Part shown: piece after piece, positions 42,579 through 50,422 of the stretch
Numbering within the stretch: the first letter of the stretch is position 1
Layout of the letters: each line of letters begins with the position of its first letter
NCBI GenBank assembly: GCA_948477625.1
Contig: CAOLNK010000004.1
Location: 1 to 64,000, forward strand
Source of the DNA: an uncultured Candidatus Saccharibacteria bacterium
GTDB lineage: Bacteria; Patescibacteriota; Saccharimonadia; Saccharimonadales; Saccharimonadaceae
Length of the DNA: 64,000 nucleotides
Direction of reading: 5' to 3'
Program-made: the position numbers and the translations under genes
Notes under the pieces: generated by a model
The model's input: only the letters and a program-made list of their open reading frames with translations
What the model was told of the DNA's origin: nothing
Database searches by the model: none

Positions 42579-42706
42579 AATATTGCCATTTTCTCAGTTT
42601 TATGTTAAAATCTTTTTTGAAAACAGCCGTTTGTTTTGGTAACTTAGAAAATTGATTACGATGTTTTGTTTACCGAAACTCCGGCAGAAAAAACGGAGGA
42701 AAATCT

Positions 42707-43723
42707 ATGAAACAAAAATGGTTAGTAGTATTGACACTGGTAATGATGATACTGTTGGTAAACCCGCTGACCGTCAGCGCAGAGTCATCTGACCTTCCGA
42801 AAAACGAGCCGTCCAATGACTCGTCCGACGTAGATGACACTTGGGGAAGCATCAACGACTATGGCTTTGCTAATGACATGATAATTGTCATGTCTCTCCG
42901 CGAAGGCATCGACGATGATAATCAAATATCCAGCCAGCTGGACAACCTGCATATCTTGTCGGCATCATTAGAACCGGGGCAATTCTATCGCGTAACTCTG
43001 GATTTCATGTGTACCATTGATCAGTCAAATCCGAAAAAGTATGAAGATGTCAATTTACAGATTCGTTTTCCCGCCACGCTGGTCGCAGGCAGTCCTAATG
43101 CCATTGGCTTCTCGATTAATGGCAACCAAATCGACACCTGGTATGATACTTTTGGTATCGACTGCAAAGAAAACCTGGACTTGTATTACGTTGAAGATTC
43201 AGGGGAGGTAGACTTTATGGATGGCTATTTTGGTGTTCTTTTCAAGGAATCTGTAGACGAGCTGTTTACTTCGGACAAGGGCATGCCGATTAGTCAGATA
43301 TTTGACGAAGTGATGGACGACTTGGCCGATATCGACGGATATAAAGTCGCCTTCTTCCAGGTGAAATTTACCCTTTATGCGGCTCCGCGTGAGAGTACTA
43401 TGTATTGCGATGGCGCCCCACTCAACTATTGGGTGGGGCAGAAGCTGATGTCCGTTTATAAAGCCACCCCCGCTCCGGCAGCCGATTATTACACTGCCAC
43501 TATGGATGCGAATGGTAATGTCCAGATCCTGCATGCAGCAGTGGATGAACCGGAGGACGGTGTGCCTTGGGTCGTCATAGGATGTATAGCTTTGCTTGTT
43601 GCGGGGTTAATTATCTTCCTTGGATGTAAAGTTCGCAAAAGCGCTCACGAGCGGGGAATTACCGGTTTTATGAACATCTTCTTAGATTTCATGAGACTGA
43701 GTGACGAGTATGACGATGACTAA
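42707..43723 (+). CDS. Orphan surface protein, similar layout to the upstream gene
   Basis: A 338-residue protein: signal peptide ending LTVSA (about residue 25), acidic/Ser-rich segment, a beta-rich ectodomain (about 45-275), one membrane helix (WVVIGCIALLVAGLIIFLG, about 285-305) and a basic then acidic cytoplasmic tail. GGAGG precedes the ATG. It follows the other anchored protein in the same direction. No family recognised. Confidence 0.65.
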   Translation: MKQKWLVVLTLVMMILLVNPLTVSAESSDLPKNEPSNDSSDVDDTWGSINDYGFANDMIIVMSLREGIDDDNQISSQLDNLHILSASLEPGQFYRVTLDFMCTIDQSNPKKYEDVNLQIRFPATLVAGSPNAIGFSINGNQIDTWYDTFGIDCKENLDLYYVEDSGEVDFMDGYFGVLFKESVDELFTSDKGMPISQIFDEVMDDLADIDGYKVAFFQVKFTLYAAPRESTMYCDGAPLNYWVGQKLMSVYKATPAPAADYYTATMDANGNVQILHAAVDEPEDGVPWVVIGCIALLVAGLIIFLGCKVRKSAHERGITGFMNIFLDFMRLSDEYDDD

Positions 43724-43753
43724 CTGTGGTAATCAATTTTCGCCACCAAAAAA

Positions 43754-43769
43754 GGCGCCTGCGGGCGCC
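43754..43769 (-). terminator. Terminator for the ASCH pseudogene strand
   Basis: GGCGCC-CGCA-GGCGCC on the minus strand followed by six T. A second perfect hairpin AAGGCTGCTT/AAGCAGCCTT (43775-43800) sits just after the pseudogene stop. Confidence 0.75.
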
Positions 43770-43803
43770 ACTGGAAGGCTGCTTCATCTGAAGCAGCCTT
43801 ATC

Positions 43804-43994
43804 TTATTGCAGTACCTTTAGGCGAATCCCTAGCACGCCATATTGCGCTTGCTTTTCTGGCGTATAGAATTCTTCTAGTGACCGAGCGCCAGCGCTTGGC
43901 GCTTCTCGTCATTCAGTTGCAGCTCAATGCGCTTGGTGCCGTTTTTGATAAAATCGAAATATTCGGGTTGCAAATTCATCTCATAAGTTTTCAT
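43804..43994 (-). pseudogene. ASCH-domain protein with internal deletion
   Basis: TATAAT lies 6 nt before ATG 43994 (leaderless). The N-terminal frame MKTYEMNLQPEYFDFIKNGT...RIELQLNDEKRQALALG is the start of an ASCH domain. It hits a stop after GH. A shifted frame then gives LEEFYTPEKQAQYGVLGIRL, the normal end of such proteins. The middle is gone, so the locus is an out-of-frame deletion remnant of about 65 codons. ASCH domains bind RNA; the family is often a coactivator or nuclease. Confidence 0.65.
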
Positions 43995-44094
43995 ATTCTT
44001 ATTATAACATGTGTTTTTCTCCACAAAACCTCTTGCGGGTGTCTGGAAAATGTGATAAAATCAGCTATAGAATTTGATATTAAAAAGGAGCATT

Positions 44095-44355
44095 ATGCCT
44101 GAACCTAAAAAACAGAGTAGCCCTCGCAAGACTGGCCTCCGTCGGAGCCATCTTCGCCTGAAGCTCGCACGCGCTGTGAACCGCACTTCTCCCGTGAAGG
44201 CGTTCGAGACCGCCAAGCAAACCCCAAATGTCAAGGTAAAAACCGTCAAGCCAGCGGCTAAGCAAACCGTCAAAGCTAAGAAGGCAGCCGCCAAAAAGTC
44301 TACGACAAAGAAAACCACGACAACCAAAGTTACCAACACTAAAAAATCTAAATAA
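44095..44355 (+). CDS. rpmF: Probable 50S ribosomal protein bL32, Lys-rich extended
   Basis: An 86-residue basic protein starting MPEPKKQSSPRKTGLRRSHL, which matches the bL32 N-terminus (PKxxxSxxRxxxRRSH). The usual zinc Cys pairs are missing. The C-terminal 50 residues are Lys/Ala/Thr-rich and longer than in normal ~60-residue bL32. AAGGAG precedes the ATG, with a TGTGATAAAAT -10 upstream. Its place before nusB and rnc supports a ribosome role. Confidence 0.75.
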   Translation: MPEPKKQSSPRKTGLRRSHLRLKLARAVNRTSPVKAFETAKQTPNVKVKTVKPAAKQTVKAKKAAAKKSTTKKTTTTKVTNTKKSK

Positions 44356-44366
44356 AAGGAAATAAA

Positions 44367-44924
44367 ATGGCCAGCAATCGGCATCTAGGCAGAATCATTG
44401 TTTTACAGAGTTTGTACGAGTACGAATTCCGAAAAAAGGCGGGTGATCCCACCGCGGAAATTGATGTTATCGTTGCAAAAAATATTGAGCCTTATGCCAA
44501 AGCCCTAGGTGACACTGAGTTCGTGTACACTTTGGCACGAGACGTCTCTGGACGCTTTGAAGAACTAGATGCCGAATTGCAACCAATGGCCCCAGAGTGG
44601 CCAATTTCCACGATTGCCGCGATTGACCGCAATGTTTTGCGGATTGGTTTGCATGAGCTTGAGCGTTCTGCCGAGACCGTACCACCCAAGGTGGCAATCA
44701 ACGAGGCAGTAGAGCTCGCCAAGGCGTTTGGCTCGGACAATTCATCCAAGTTCATTAACGGCGTCTTAGGTACAGCATACCGCCAAATTTATGATGAAAG
44801 TTCAGCTCCGCAAGAGCAGGAGAACCACAATGAAGAAGAAACACAGCCGGAAGCTGCAGCCCCAGAAGTTGCTGGACCAGCCGTCGAAGCACAAACCGGA
44901 GGAGAAACGCCCGCCGCAGCCTAG
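44367..44924 (+). CDS. nusB: Transcription antitermination factor NusB
   Basis: NusB binds boxA RNA with S10 in rRNA antitermination. The 185-residue protein has the all-helical core with AIDRNVLRIGLHEL and the family end SSKFINGVLG. A Glu/Ala/Pro-rich tail of about 45 residues follows and overlaps the start of the next gene in another frame. It starts 12 bp after bL32. Confidence 0.92.
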   Translation: MASNRHLGRIIVLQSLYEYEFRKKAGDPTAEIDVIVAKNIEPYAKALGDTEFVYTLARDVSGRFEELDAELQPMAPEWPISTIAAIDRNVLRIGLHELERSAETVPPKVAINEAVELAKAFGSDNSSKFINGVLGTAYRQIYDESSAPQEQENHNEEETQPEAAAPEVAGPAVEAQTGGETPAAA

Positions 44925-45525
44925 TGCTAAGCAACCGGCATCACATCTAACGGGGCGATCGGCGAAGCAGTCACAAGCCAAAGCGCATCCTCGGCTCAAA
45001 GTCCCTGAGGCATTGCCTCTGAAGTCTGAGCGCGAGAAGACCAACGCTTTTTCGCGGCTTACCACTCGCGTCTTTAAAAAACCAGCCATCCAAGAGATTG
45101 TGCGCGAACCAACCGCCGGTGGGATTGTTTTTCGCATCACTCGCGACCAAAAGGACATCGAAATCCTCTTGATTCAAGATTCCAAGGGGCGCTGGACTAT
45201 TCCTAAAGGCCATATCGAACCGGGAGAAACCGCCAAACAGACCGCCATTCGCGAAATTGGCGAAGAATCTGGCCTTTTTCACATCCAAGTATTGACTTGG
45301 TTGGGCAAAATCCAGTTTCAATATCGCCGGATTGATAAGCTGGTCTTGATGACCACACAGATTTATCTAGTGCGGGCCATGGATGACGACGAAACCCCCA
45401 CTAAAGAGCAGTGGATGAAGGGGATTAAGTGGTTTAAATTTAATGATGCAATTGATGCAATTGAATATGAAGATATTGAGAAGTTAATGTTGCTCGCTAA
45501 AAATAAAATTCGCCAAGGATTATAA
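44830..45525 (+). CDS. NUDIX hydrolase with basic N-terminal extension
   Basis: A 231-residue protein: a Lys/Pro-rich, likely disordered start (1-75) and a NUDIX domain (about 90-225) with the full box GHIEPGETAKQTAIREIGEE. NUDIX enzymes cleave nucleoside diphosphates linked to another group. ATG 44830 with GCAGGAG upstream overlaps the nusB tail by 95 nt in a different frame. The low-complexity ends of both genes may have arisen from this overlap. rnc follows after 12 bp. Confidence 0.85.
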   Translation: MKKKHSRKLQPQKLLDQPSKHKPEEKRPPQPSAKQPASHLTGRSAKQSQAKAHPRLKVPEALPLKSEREKTNAFSRLTTRVFKKPAIQEIVREPTAGGIVFRITRDQKDIEILLIQDSKGRWTIPKGHIEPGETAKQTAIREIGEESGLFHIQVLTWLGKIQFQYRRIDKLVLMTTQIYLVRAMDDDETPTKEQWMKGIKWFKFNDAIDAIEYEDIEKLMLLAKNKIRQGL

Positions 45526-45537
45526 AAGAGAGGTTAT

Positions 45538-46263
45538 ATGAATCCAACACAAATCGAAGAATACCAAAGTTTTGCGCGCGAAAAGCTTGGCTTTGAATTT
45601 CACGACATTGATTTACTGATTACGGCATTGACGCACCGTAGCTACGTCAATGAGCATAAGGCTAGTGCTAAGGCGCACAATGAACGTCTGGAGTTTTTGG
45701 GCGACGCCGTACTTGAACTGGTGTCTTCCGACTTTTTGTATCGCAATTACGACGAGCCTGAGGGTATTATGACTGCTTGGCGTTCGGCTTTAGTGCGCAC
45801 TGAGAGTATTGGCGCGGCCGGTGAAGAGCTGGGTTATGAGCCATTGGTGCGCCTTTCCAAAGGCGAAAAGCATGGCTCTAGTCGGGCACATGCTGTGATT
45901 TTGGCGGACTGTTTTGAAGCAGTGATTGGTGCAATTTATCTTGATCAGGGCTATGATGTCGCGCGCGATTTCATAGCCAAACATATTTTGGTTAAACTCG
46001 ACCAGATTTTGCGCGACGGTAGCTGGCGTGACCCCAAGTCGTATTTGCAGGAGTTGGCGCAGCACTATGATGGCTCTACGCCACAGTATAAAGTCTTAGG
46101 TGAAGATGGTCCTGACCACGATAAGACTTTTACTGTGGGAGTGTATGTAGGTAAGCAACTCAAGGGGCAGGGAAGCGGTCACTCCAAGCAAGAGGCTGAA
46201 GGCGCTGCAGCAGCCGAAGGTGTGAAGCTCTATCGCAAGATGCAAGACAAGGACAAAAAATAG
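45538..46263 (+). CDS. rnc: Ribonuclease III
   Basis: Cleaves double-stranded RNA, including rRNA precursors. The 241-residue enzyme has the signature NERLEFLGDAVLELV, the second metal site ADCFEAVIGAIYLDQG, and a C-terminal dsRNA-binding domain ending GSGHSKQEAEGAAA. GAGAGG precedes the ATG. It ends the bL32-nusB-NUDIX-rnc run. Confidence 0.97.
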   Translation: MNPTQIEEYQSFAREKLGFEFHDIDLLITALTHRSYVNEHKASAKAHNERLEFLGDAVLELVSSDFLYRNYDEPEGIMTAWRSALVRTESIGAAGEELGYEPLVRLSKGEKHGSSRAHAVILADCFEAVIGAIYLDQGYDVARDFIAKHILVKLDQILRDGSWRDPKSYLQELAQHYDGSTPQYKVLGEDGPDHDKTFTVGVYVGKQLKGQGSGHSKQEAEGAAAAEGVKLYRKMQDKDKK

Positions 46264-46283
46264 AGATTTTAAACACAAAAATT

Positions 46284-46315
46284 GGCTGCGGTTTCCATAG
46301 AATGGTCCCGCAGCC
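46284..46315. terminator. Shared terminator between rnc and the convergent gene
   Basis: GGCTGCGG and CCGCAGCC make an 8-bp stem with a 16-nt loop, followed by TTTGCTTTT on the plus strand and by AT-rich sequence on the minus strand. Confidence 0.75.
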
Positions 46316-46325
46316 TTTGCTTTTA

Positions 46326-46883
46326 CTATCCCCGTCCCGGCCGAATGCCATAAGTTTCATCATTCACCAGCGGATGGCCATCATCTGTTGTTGCTTCTGA
46401 AGGATAAACAACGCTGAGATAGCCCTCGTTCTCTTGGGTTGCTGAAAACCACAAACGGAAATAATTCGGGAAAACGTCACTATTGGACGGAGCCTCAAGT
46501 TGTATGTCAACTCCCTTTCTCCAGAACATAAAACATGATAAATCGGTGTTTTTAGTCCTGGTGGCAGCAACGTTCTCCATATCCACATAGTGCAGGACGA
46601 TGCGGTCCGTGTGGATCTCGCCTTCCCACAGTTTCCAACGCGGGTTTTCTCCCAGTAAAATCTTCGGCAAAGCATCACACAAGGTATTGTGAAGTTCAGT
46701 GCTGGCGTAGCTGGGCAAATTGGTGTCTTCCACCCGGAATTCCGGGATGATAGTTCCTAAATCGGGAACAATCAGACCAAACTTTAATGCCTCTGCCGCC
46801 ATAACAGCTTTGCGTGTAGCGCGTCCGCTGACATTGCGGATTACGTAAAGCTTTCTGGGCTTCTGATAATAAAATTTATTCAT
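46326..46883 (-). CDS. Hypothetical protein
   Basis: A 185-residue soluble protein starting MNKFYYQKPRKLYVIRN. No recognised motif; the middle has several Trp and the end DETYGIRPGRG is Gly/Arg-rich. AGGAGG precedes the ATG (a second ATG lies 3 nt upstream). It has a consensus promoter at 46968-46996. It belongs to the orphan genes that flank the cassettes. Confidence 0.6.
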   Translation of the reverse strand: MNKFYYQKPRKLYVIRNVSGRATRKAVMAAEALKFGLIVPDLGTIIPEFRVEDTNLPSYASTELHNTLCDALPKILLGENPRWKLWEGEIHTDRIVLHYVDMENVAATRTKNTDLSCFMFWRKGVDIQLEAPSNSDVFPNYFRLWFSATQENEGYLSVVYPSEATTDDGHPLVNDETYGIRPGRG

Positions 46884-46967
46884 CATAACCTCCTGGGGAT
46901 GTTAATGTTCTATTTGATGAAATTGCGTTTGCGCGATTTTTCACCTCATCATCCCCCTCATACTTCC

Positions 46968-46996
46968 ATTGTAGCACAGAATACATATTTTGTCAA
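46968..46996 (-). promoter_or_regulatory. Promoter of the gene at 46326
   Basis: On the minus strand TTGACA, 17 bp ending TGTGC, TACAAT at 46973-46968. The leader to the start is about 80 nt. Confidence 0.88.
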
Positions 46997-47043
46997 TAGT
47001 ATGAATGCTTTTTGTCCTAATTGTGCAAGCGTATTATATCTTT

Positions 47044-47259
47044 ACTTCGTGCGCAGCGGGGTTGTCGACCCTCCTGGTGTTAGCGGTGGTACCTTTAGGT
47101 ATGCTGGTATTTACGGTTACTGGTGGTCTTCGCGGACATACTCTAGCTCTACCCACGCATACAACCTTGTAATCACTAGTGGTGTCAATTCATCAAGTGA
47201 AGGTGTTCGCTACGTCGGTTTCTCCCTCCGCTGCCTTAGTACTGTATTAGACATGTAGA
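47044..47259 (+). repeat. FISUMP-like silent cassette 9
   Basis: A full short-subtype cassette with intact borders. It reads VRSGVVDPPG, GGTFRYAG, GYWWSSRTY, AYNLVI, RYVGFSLRCLSTVLDM and TAG. Unlike other copies it is in frame with an upstream ATG (47001) through MNAFCPNCASVLYLYFVRSG. No ribosome binding site or clear leaderless -10 is seen. A downstream module of two repeats follows. Confidence 0.85.
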
Positions 47260-47335
47260 AGCGTGAGTGGACAACGAGAAAGACTAGTCTTCTCGTTGTC
47301 CCAAACCGACGCTGCGTCACGTAACGGTAATTACA
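47260..47335 (+). repeat. Downstream module of cassette 9 (copy of 36968-37050)
   Basis: About 60 bp match the sequence after cassette 8: GCGTGAGTGGACAACGAGAA, the GACTAGTC centre, then CCAAACCGACGC. The cassettes themselves are much more different than these flanks, so the flank moves or is kept together with the border. Confidence 0.8.
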
Positions 47336-47379
47336 TATAGAGAGCAAAAACCAGGCTTGTGAGGAAACTGCAAGCGTGA

Positions 47380-47385
47380 TATAAT
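47380..47385 (+). promoter_or_regulatory. -10 element of tRNA-Ala
   Basis: GCGTGATATAAT, an extended -10 nine nt upstream of the mature tRNA 5' end. Confidence 0.6.
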
Positions 47386-47393
47386 AATCGCAT

Positions 47394-47470
47394 GGGGTAT
47401 TAGCTCAGTTGGCTAGAGCGCTTCAATGGCATTGAAGAGGTCATGAGTTCGAGTCTCATATACTCCACCA
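47394..47470 (+). tRNA. tRNA-Ala (anticodon GGC)
   Basis: The acceptor is GGGGTAT/ATACTCC. The D-arm is AGCTCAGTTGGCTAGAGC, the anticodon stem CTTCA/TGAAG with GGC at positions 34-36, and the T-arm CATGAGTTCGAGTCTCATG-like. The discriminator A is followed by an encoded CCA. All elements fit tRNA-Ala(GGC). Confidence 0.95.
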
Positions 47471-47543
47471 GGATTTGATTTATAAAAAATATCTTTTGTA
47501 GTATATTACGGAAGATATTTTTGTTTTGTTATATAATAACCTC

Positions 47544-48101
47544 ATGGACAACCTTAAATCTCAAATTATCGCCTATACCCCACACATCGAGCGAGAAACG
47601 TCCGACAAGGCCCTAATTCTGCATTGTATCGAAAATTTTCCCGATGTCATTACACGCAACAACCCTATTTGTCACCTAACCGCATCTTGTTGGATTGTTA
47701 ATCCAGAACGCACTAAATCTCTGATGCTCTATCACAACATTGAAAAAATCTGGATGTGGCCTGGCGGTCATGCTGATGGTGAGAGTAACTTACTCCAAGT
47801 TGCTCTTCGCGAGGCCAGCGAAGAAACTAGTCTTGATGCACATCCAGTAAGTGAGGAGATTTTTAGTCTAGAAGTCTTTCCGGTGCCTCCGCATGTTCAT
47901 AGAGGTAAATTTGTCAGCGCGCATTTACACCTCAATTGTAGTTTCATCTTAGAAGCCAGCGAGCAAGATTCTTATCAAATCAAACCCGACGAGAACAGTG
48001 GTATTCGTTGGATGGCTTTTGACGACATTATCACCGAAATCGACAATAATCGCATGTCGTCACACTTCAGAGGCTTGATTGAAAGAAGTAGGGGATTCTA
48101 A
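47544..48101 (+). CDS. NUDIX hydrolase
   Basis: A 185-residue NUDIX protein with the box GHADGESNLLQVALREASEE, a His/Trp pocket and the end GIRWMAFDDI. TATAAT lies 6 nt before ATG 47544, so it is leaderless. The SGNH-like gene follows with no gap. Such pairs with a tRNA upstream can be recently acquired, but there is no integrase here. Confidence 0.88.
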   Translation: MDNLKSQIIAYTPHIERETSDKALILHCIENFPDVITRNNPICHLTASCWIVNPERTKSLMLYHNIEKIWMWPGGHADGESNLLQVALREASEETSLDAHPVSEEIFSLEVFPVPPHVHRGKFVSAHLHLNCSFILEASEQDSYQIKPDENSGIRWMAFDDIITEIDNNRMSSHFRGLIERSRGF

Positions 48102-48890
48102 GTGAGAAAGGATTTATTTCTCGTTGGCGCCTCCGACTCTATTGGTGTGCCATACACTAGAGATAATGTTGAGCATCGGGGTTTCTTCGAGATGATTGCT
48201 GATTATTTTAGAATCAACTACAACGTTGTCGCTGCGAACTGTTTTCATATGTCGACCTATAATGACAATAAGTATATTTCTCAGCTCATCCACCAGGACA
48301 TTTCTTTGTATAAAATCAAAGTTACACAAAACCAAATGCTAGAGACATGTAAATACTCTGGAGTCTATCCATACATCGAACTTCCTAAAAGCTTCCTCAA
48401 CCACTACAGCCCTACCGAAGATGATAACGCAATCATTATCAGAAAATATATCGAAAAATATAAAACTATCTTCGTCTATTCCGCTTTTACTAATGATTTG
48501 TTAAAATCCTATGGTCTTAGTTTGTTCAAATTGTTGCACCCCGGAAAAATTAAATCCTCACTTAAAATAGCTGATACTGATGTCGTTTTTAGGGAGTTGT
48601 GCGACAATATTTCCAGTCTGATAAAACTCAACTCCAACATCGAAATCTATCTTATTGGGCTTTTTGTCCCCACAAAAATCCCATACGTTCGCAAAAACCT
48701 TTCAGGGTTCATTGCTCGGGTAAATAAGATCTTTCGCGAGATAGCAGATGATAATGAAAACGTTTACTTTATCGATAACTCTGACTTAGATAAGCGCGAC
48801 TTCAATAATATCGACTTTCACCCCAACAAAAACGGTCATACTAAAATCTACCGCAACTTCATTGATGTCTACGAAGTTGCGCATAGATAA
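48102..48890 (+). CDS. SGNH/GDSL-like hydrolase
   Basis: A 262-residue protein from GTG 48102, directly after the NUDIX stop. It has the GDS-like block I as VGASDSIG and the block V DFHPNKNGH with the Asp-x-x-His dyad, separated by mostly helical sequence. SGNH enzymes remove acetyl or acyl groups from sugars or lipids. It lacks a signal peptide, so it likely acts in the cytoplasm. The sequence is more Lys/Asn-rich than its neighbours. Confidence 0.7.
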   Translation: MRKDLFLVGASDSIGVPYTRDNVEHRGFFEMIADYFRINYNVVAANCFHMSTYNDNKYISQLIHQDISLYKIKVTQNQMLETCKYSGVYPYIELPKSFLNHYSPTEDDNAIIIRKYIEKYKTIFVYSAFTNDLLKSYGLSLFKLLHPGKIKSSLKIADTDVVFRELCDNISSLIKLNSNIEIYLIGLFVPTKIPYVRKNLSGFIARVNKIFREIADDNENVYFIDNSDLDKRDFNNIDFHPNKNGHTKIYRNFIDVYEVAHR

Positions 48891-48904
48891 CCGTGCTCTT
48901 TCCC

Positions 48905-49137
48905 CTACATGTCTAATACAGTACTAAGGCAGCGAAGGGGAAAACCAGTGTAGCGGTTATCCGGGCCGCCTGACGGGGACACATCAGTAGTATTAAAGCC
49001 GAGGTAGTAAGCGCTAGGGATAGCGGCGCCATCAGCGCGCGTAGACGAGGCCAGCGACGACCACCATAGGCCAGCGCTGCCAGCGAGCCTGAAAGTACCA
49101 GCAGTAACGGACAAAGGGATCCACCCGCTGCGCACGA
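48905..49137 (-). repeat. FISUMP-like silent cassette 10
   Basis: A full long-subtype cassette with intact VRSG border. It reads VRSGWIPLSV, AGTFRLAG, GLWWSSLAS, the insert AIPSAYYLGF, SPSGG, RYTGFPLRCLSTVLDM and TAG. Its tail has AGCGAAGGGG in place of AGCGGAGGGG. Just past its 5' border lies a small-RNA candidate. Confidence 0.85.
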
Positions 49138-49162
49138 GTTTGTGTAAAATACGCCGTAGCAC

Positions 49163-49252
49163 CAAAAAATCGCCTCAACGTTGGCGACTTTTTGAACATA
49201 TAAGCTCTCAACTTATCGTTGGCTCGCAGTTAGCCTTATGTTCTTCCGAACT
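49163..49252 (-). ncRNA. Candidate structured small RNA with promoter and terminator
   Basis: On the minus strand a promoter (TTGCTA, 17 bp, TATACT at 49264-49259) is followed by about 90 nt with no ORF. The transcript can form GTTC-GGAA-GAAC. Alternatively an outer stem GAACATAA/TTATATGTTC closes two inner hairpins, GGCT/AGCC (loop AACTGCG) and CAAC/GTTG (loop GATAA), like a three-way junction. It ends in a terminator (AGTCGCC, loop, GGCGA then TTTTTT). It does not match tRNA, SRP, 6S, tmRNA or RNase P patterns that I can recall. Confidence 0.5.
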
Positions 49253-49321
49253 GTCTCTAGTATAGCTCATGCTTAAAAAAATAGCAAGCACTTTTTTGAT
49301 TTTTATCTTCTTATTGCTTTT

Positions 49322-49538
49322 TCTGCATGTCTAATACAGTACTAAGGCAGCGGAGGGGGAAACCAGCGTAACGAGCGCTGAGGTGTGACGGGCTAACGAC
49401 GCCAGCCGCCCGCAAGTCGAGGTCATAAGCGCTTGTAGCGGTAGAGTAAGCACGCGAGGACCACCATACACCTTCTGCGCCAGCGAACCTGAAAGTACCA
49501 GCAGCGACAGACAGATAAACATGTCCGCTGCGCACGAA
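49322..49538 (-). repeat. FISUMP-like silent cassette 11
   Basis: A full short-subtype cassette with intact borders (tail GCATGCAGA for ACATGTAGA, so the stop is lost for five codons). It reads VRSGHVYLSV, AGTFRFAG, GVWWSSRAY, AYDLDL, VVSPSH, RYAGFPLRCLSTVLDM. It shares GVWWSSRAY and SAYD with cassette 1 but with several silent codon differences. Its 5' border lies 2 bp from the promoter of the next gene. Confidence 0.85.
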
Positions 49539-49539
49539 C

Positions 49540-49568
49540 TTGACAAAACTAATAACTGCTGATATTCT
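49540..49568 (+). promoter_or_regulatory. Promoter of the gene at 49616
   Basis: TTGACA, 17 bp, TATTCT. It begins 2 bp after the cassette 11 border. Confidence 0.75.
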
Positions 49569-49615
49569 AAAACAGAGAAGTTTCTCAACTTTATGGACAG
49601 AAGGGAGGGGATTTT

Positions 49616-50344
49616 ATGTCCATGGCAGATTACGATAGTAATAAAGTGAAGTACTTAGCAGCAATACTTGATCTTGGTCAGTCATTCCGCTATAGTCAGT
49701 CGATTTTTGAAACAACAGAGTCAAGTCAGCTGATAGTTGCGTTTCAGAAACTGTGTGTTGGAAGCGATAAAATCGAGTTGACATCTCTGGAATATTGTCA
49801 GGTTGCTTTTTCGCAACAAGTAGGTCTGGCTGGCGCAATCTGTGTAGCGGCGTGCTACGAACAGCGATTCCAGGCACACTGTAGGGAACTGGCTCAGTTT
49901 CAGAGTGAATTGAATGAGGATTTGGCCTGCCCGGCTTATCACGAGGAGGGTTCGCTGTATCCTGATGAACAACGGCTTCGCAGTATGGGCGCGCTCGATT
50001 CGCTCTCGAACCAGTGCGAATATCTTCAGACCATGCTTAATCGTTTGGAATGCGAAGTTTCGGGGCAGAAAGAACAGCTTATGAAATTAGCGTGTAGCGA
50101 CAACGACGAATTGCGGGAAGACTTGTTCATTACAGGTAGCGCTTTTCGGGAAGCTCAGGCTGCCTGTGCTGCCTTAATTTCGCCTCTGAGCTTATCGGAG
50201 TTGCTGAGTTATTGTCCGCTTTGCCTAAAGTTTTCAGATGCAATCGTATCTGAAAATATCTATCAATGTCTGTATCGCACCTTAGTGGCCGACATTTATA
50301 CCAAATATCGGCTGAATGACTATGAAAAAGAGCGCCCGTCGTAA
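49616..50344 (+). CDS. Hypothetical helical protein
   Basis: A 242-residue, mostly helical soluble protein with about 13 Cys, MSMADYDSNKVKYL at the start and AGGGAGGGG upstream. A coiled-coil-like stretch occurs at about residues 120-150. No family recognised. Its last codons form the left arm of a terminator. Confidence 0.55.
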   Translation: MSMADYDSNKVKYLAAILDLGQSFRYSQSIFETTESSQLIVAFQKLCVGSDKIELTSLEYCQVAFSQQVGLAGAICVAACYEQRFQAHCRELAQFQSELNEDLACPAYHEEGSLYPDEQRLRSMGALDSLSNQCEYLQTMLNRLECEVSGQKEQLMKLACSDNDELREDLFITGSAFREAQAACAALISPLSLSELLSYCPLCLKFSDAIVSENIYQCLYRTLVADIYTKYRLNDYEKERPS

Positions 50345-50357
50345 TAGCGCTCTTTTT
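50327..50357 (+). terminator. Terminator overlapping the 3' end of the gene at 49616
   Basis: AAAGAGCGC and GCGCTCTTT form a 9-bp stem around the stop codon, followed by TT. The coding end and the terminator arm are the same sequence. Confidence 0.85.
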
Positions 50358-50422
50358 ACATCGAGGCTTTACAAGAACAGCAAACTTTGCTATAATTAAC
50401 TCATCATTAATAAGGAGAAATC

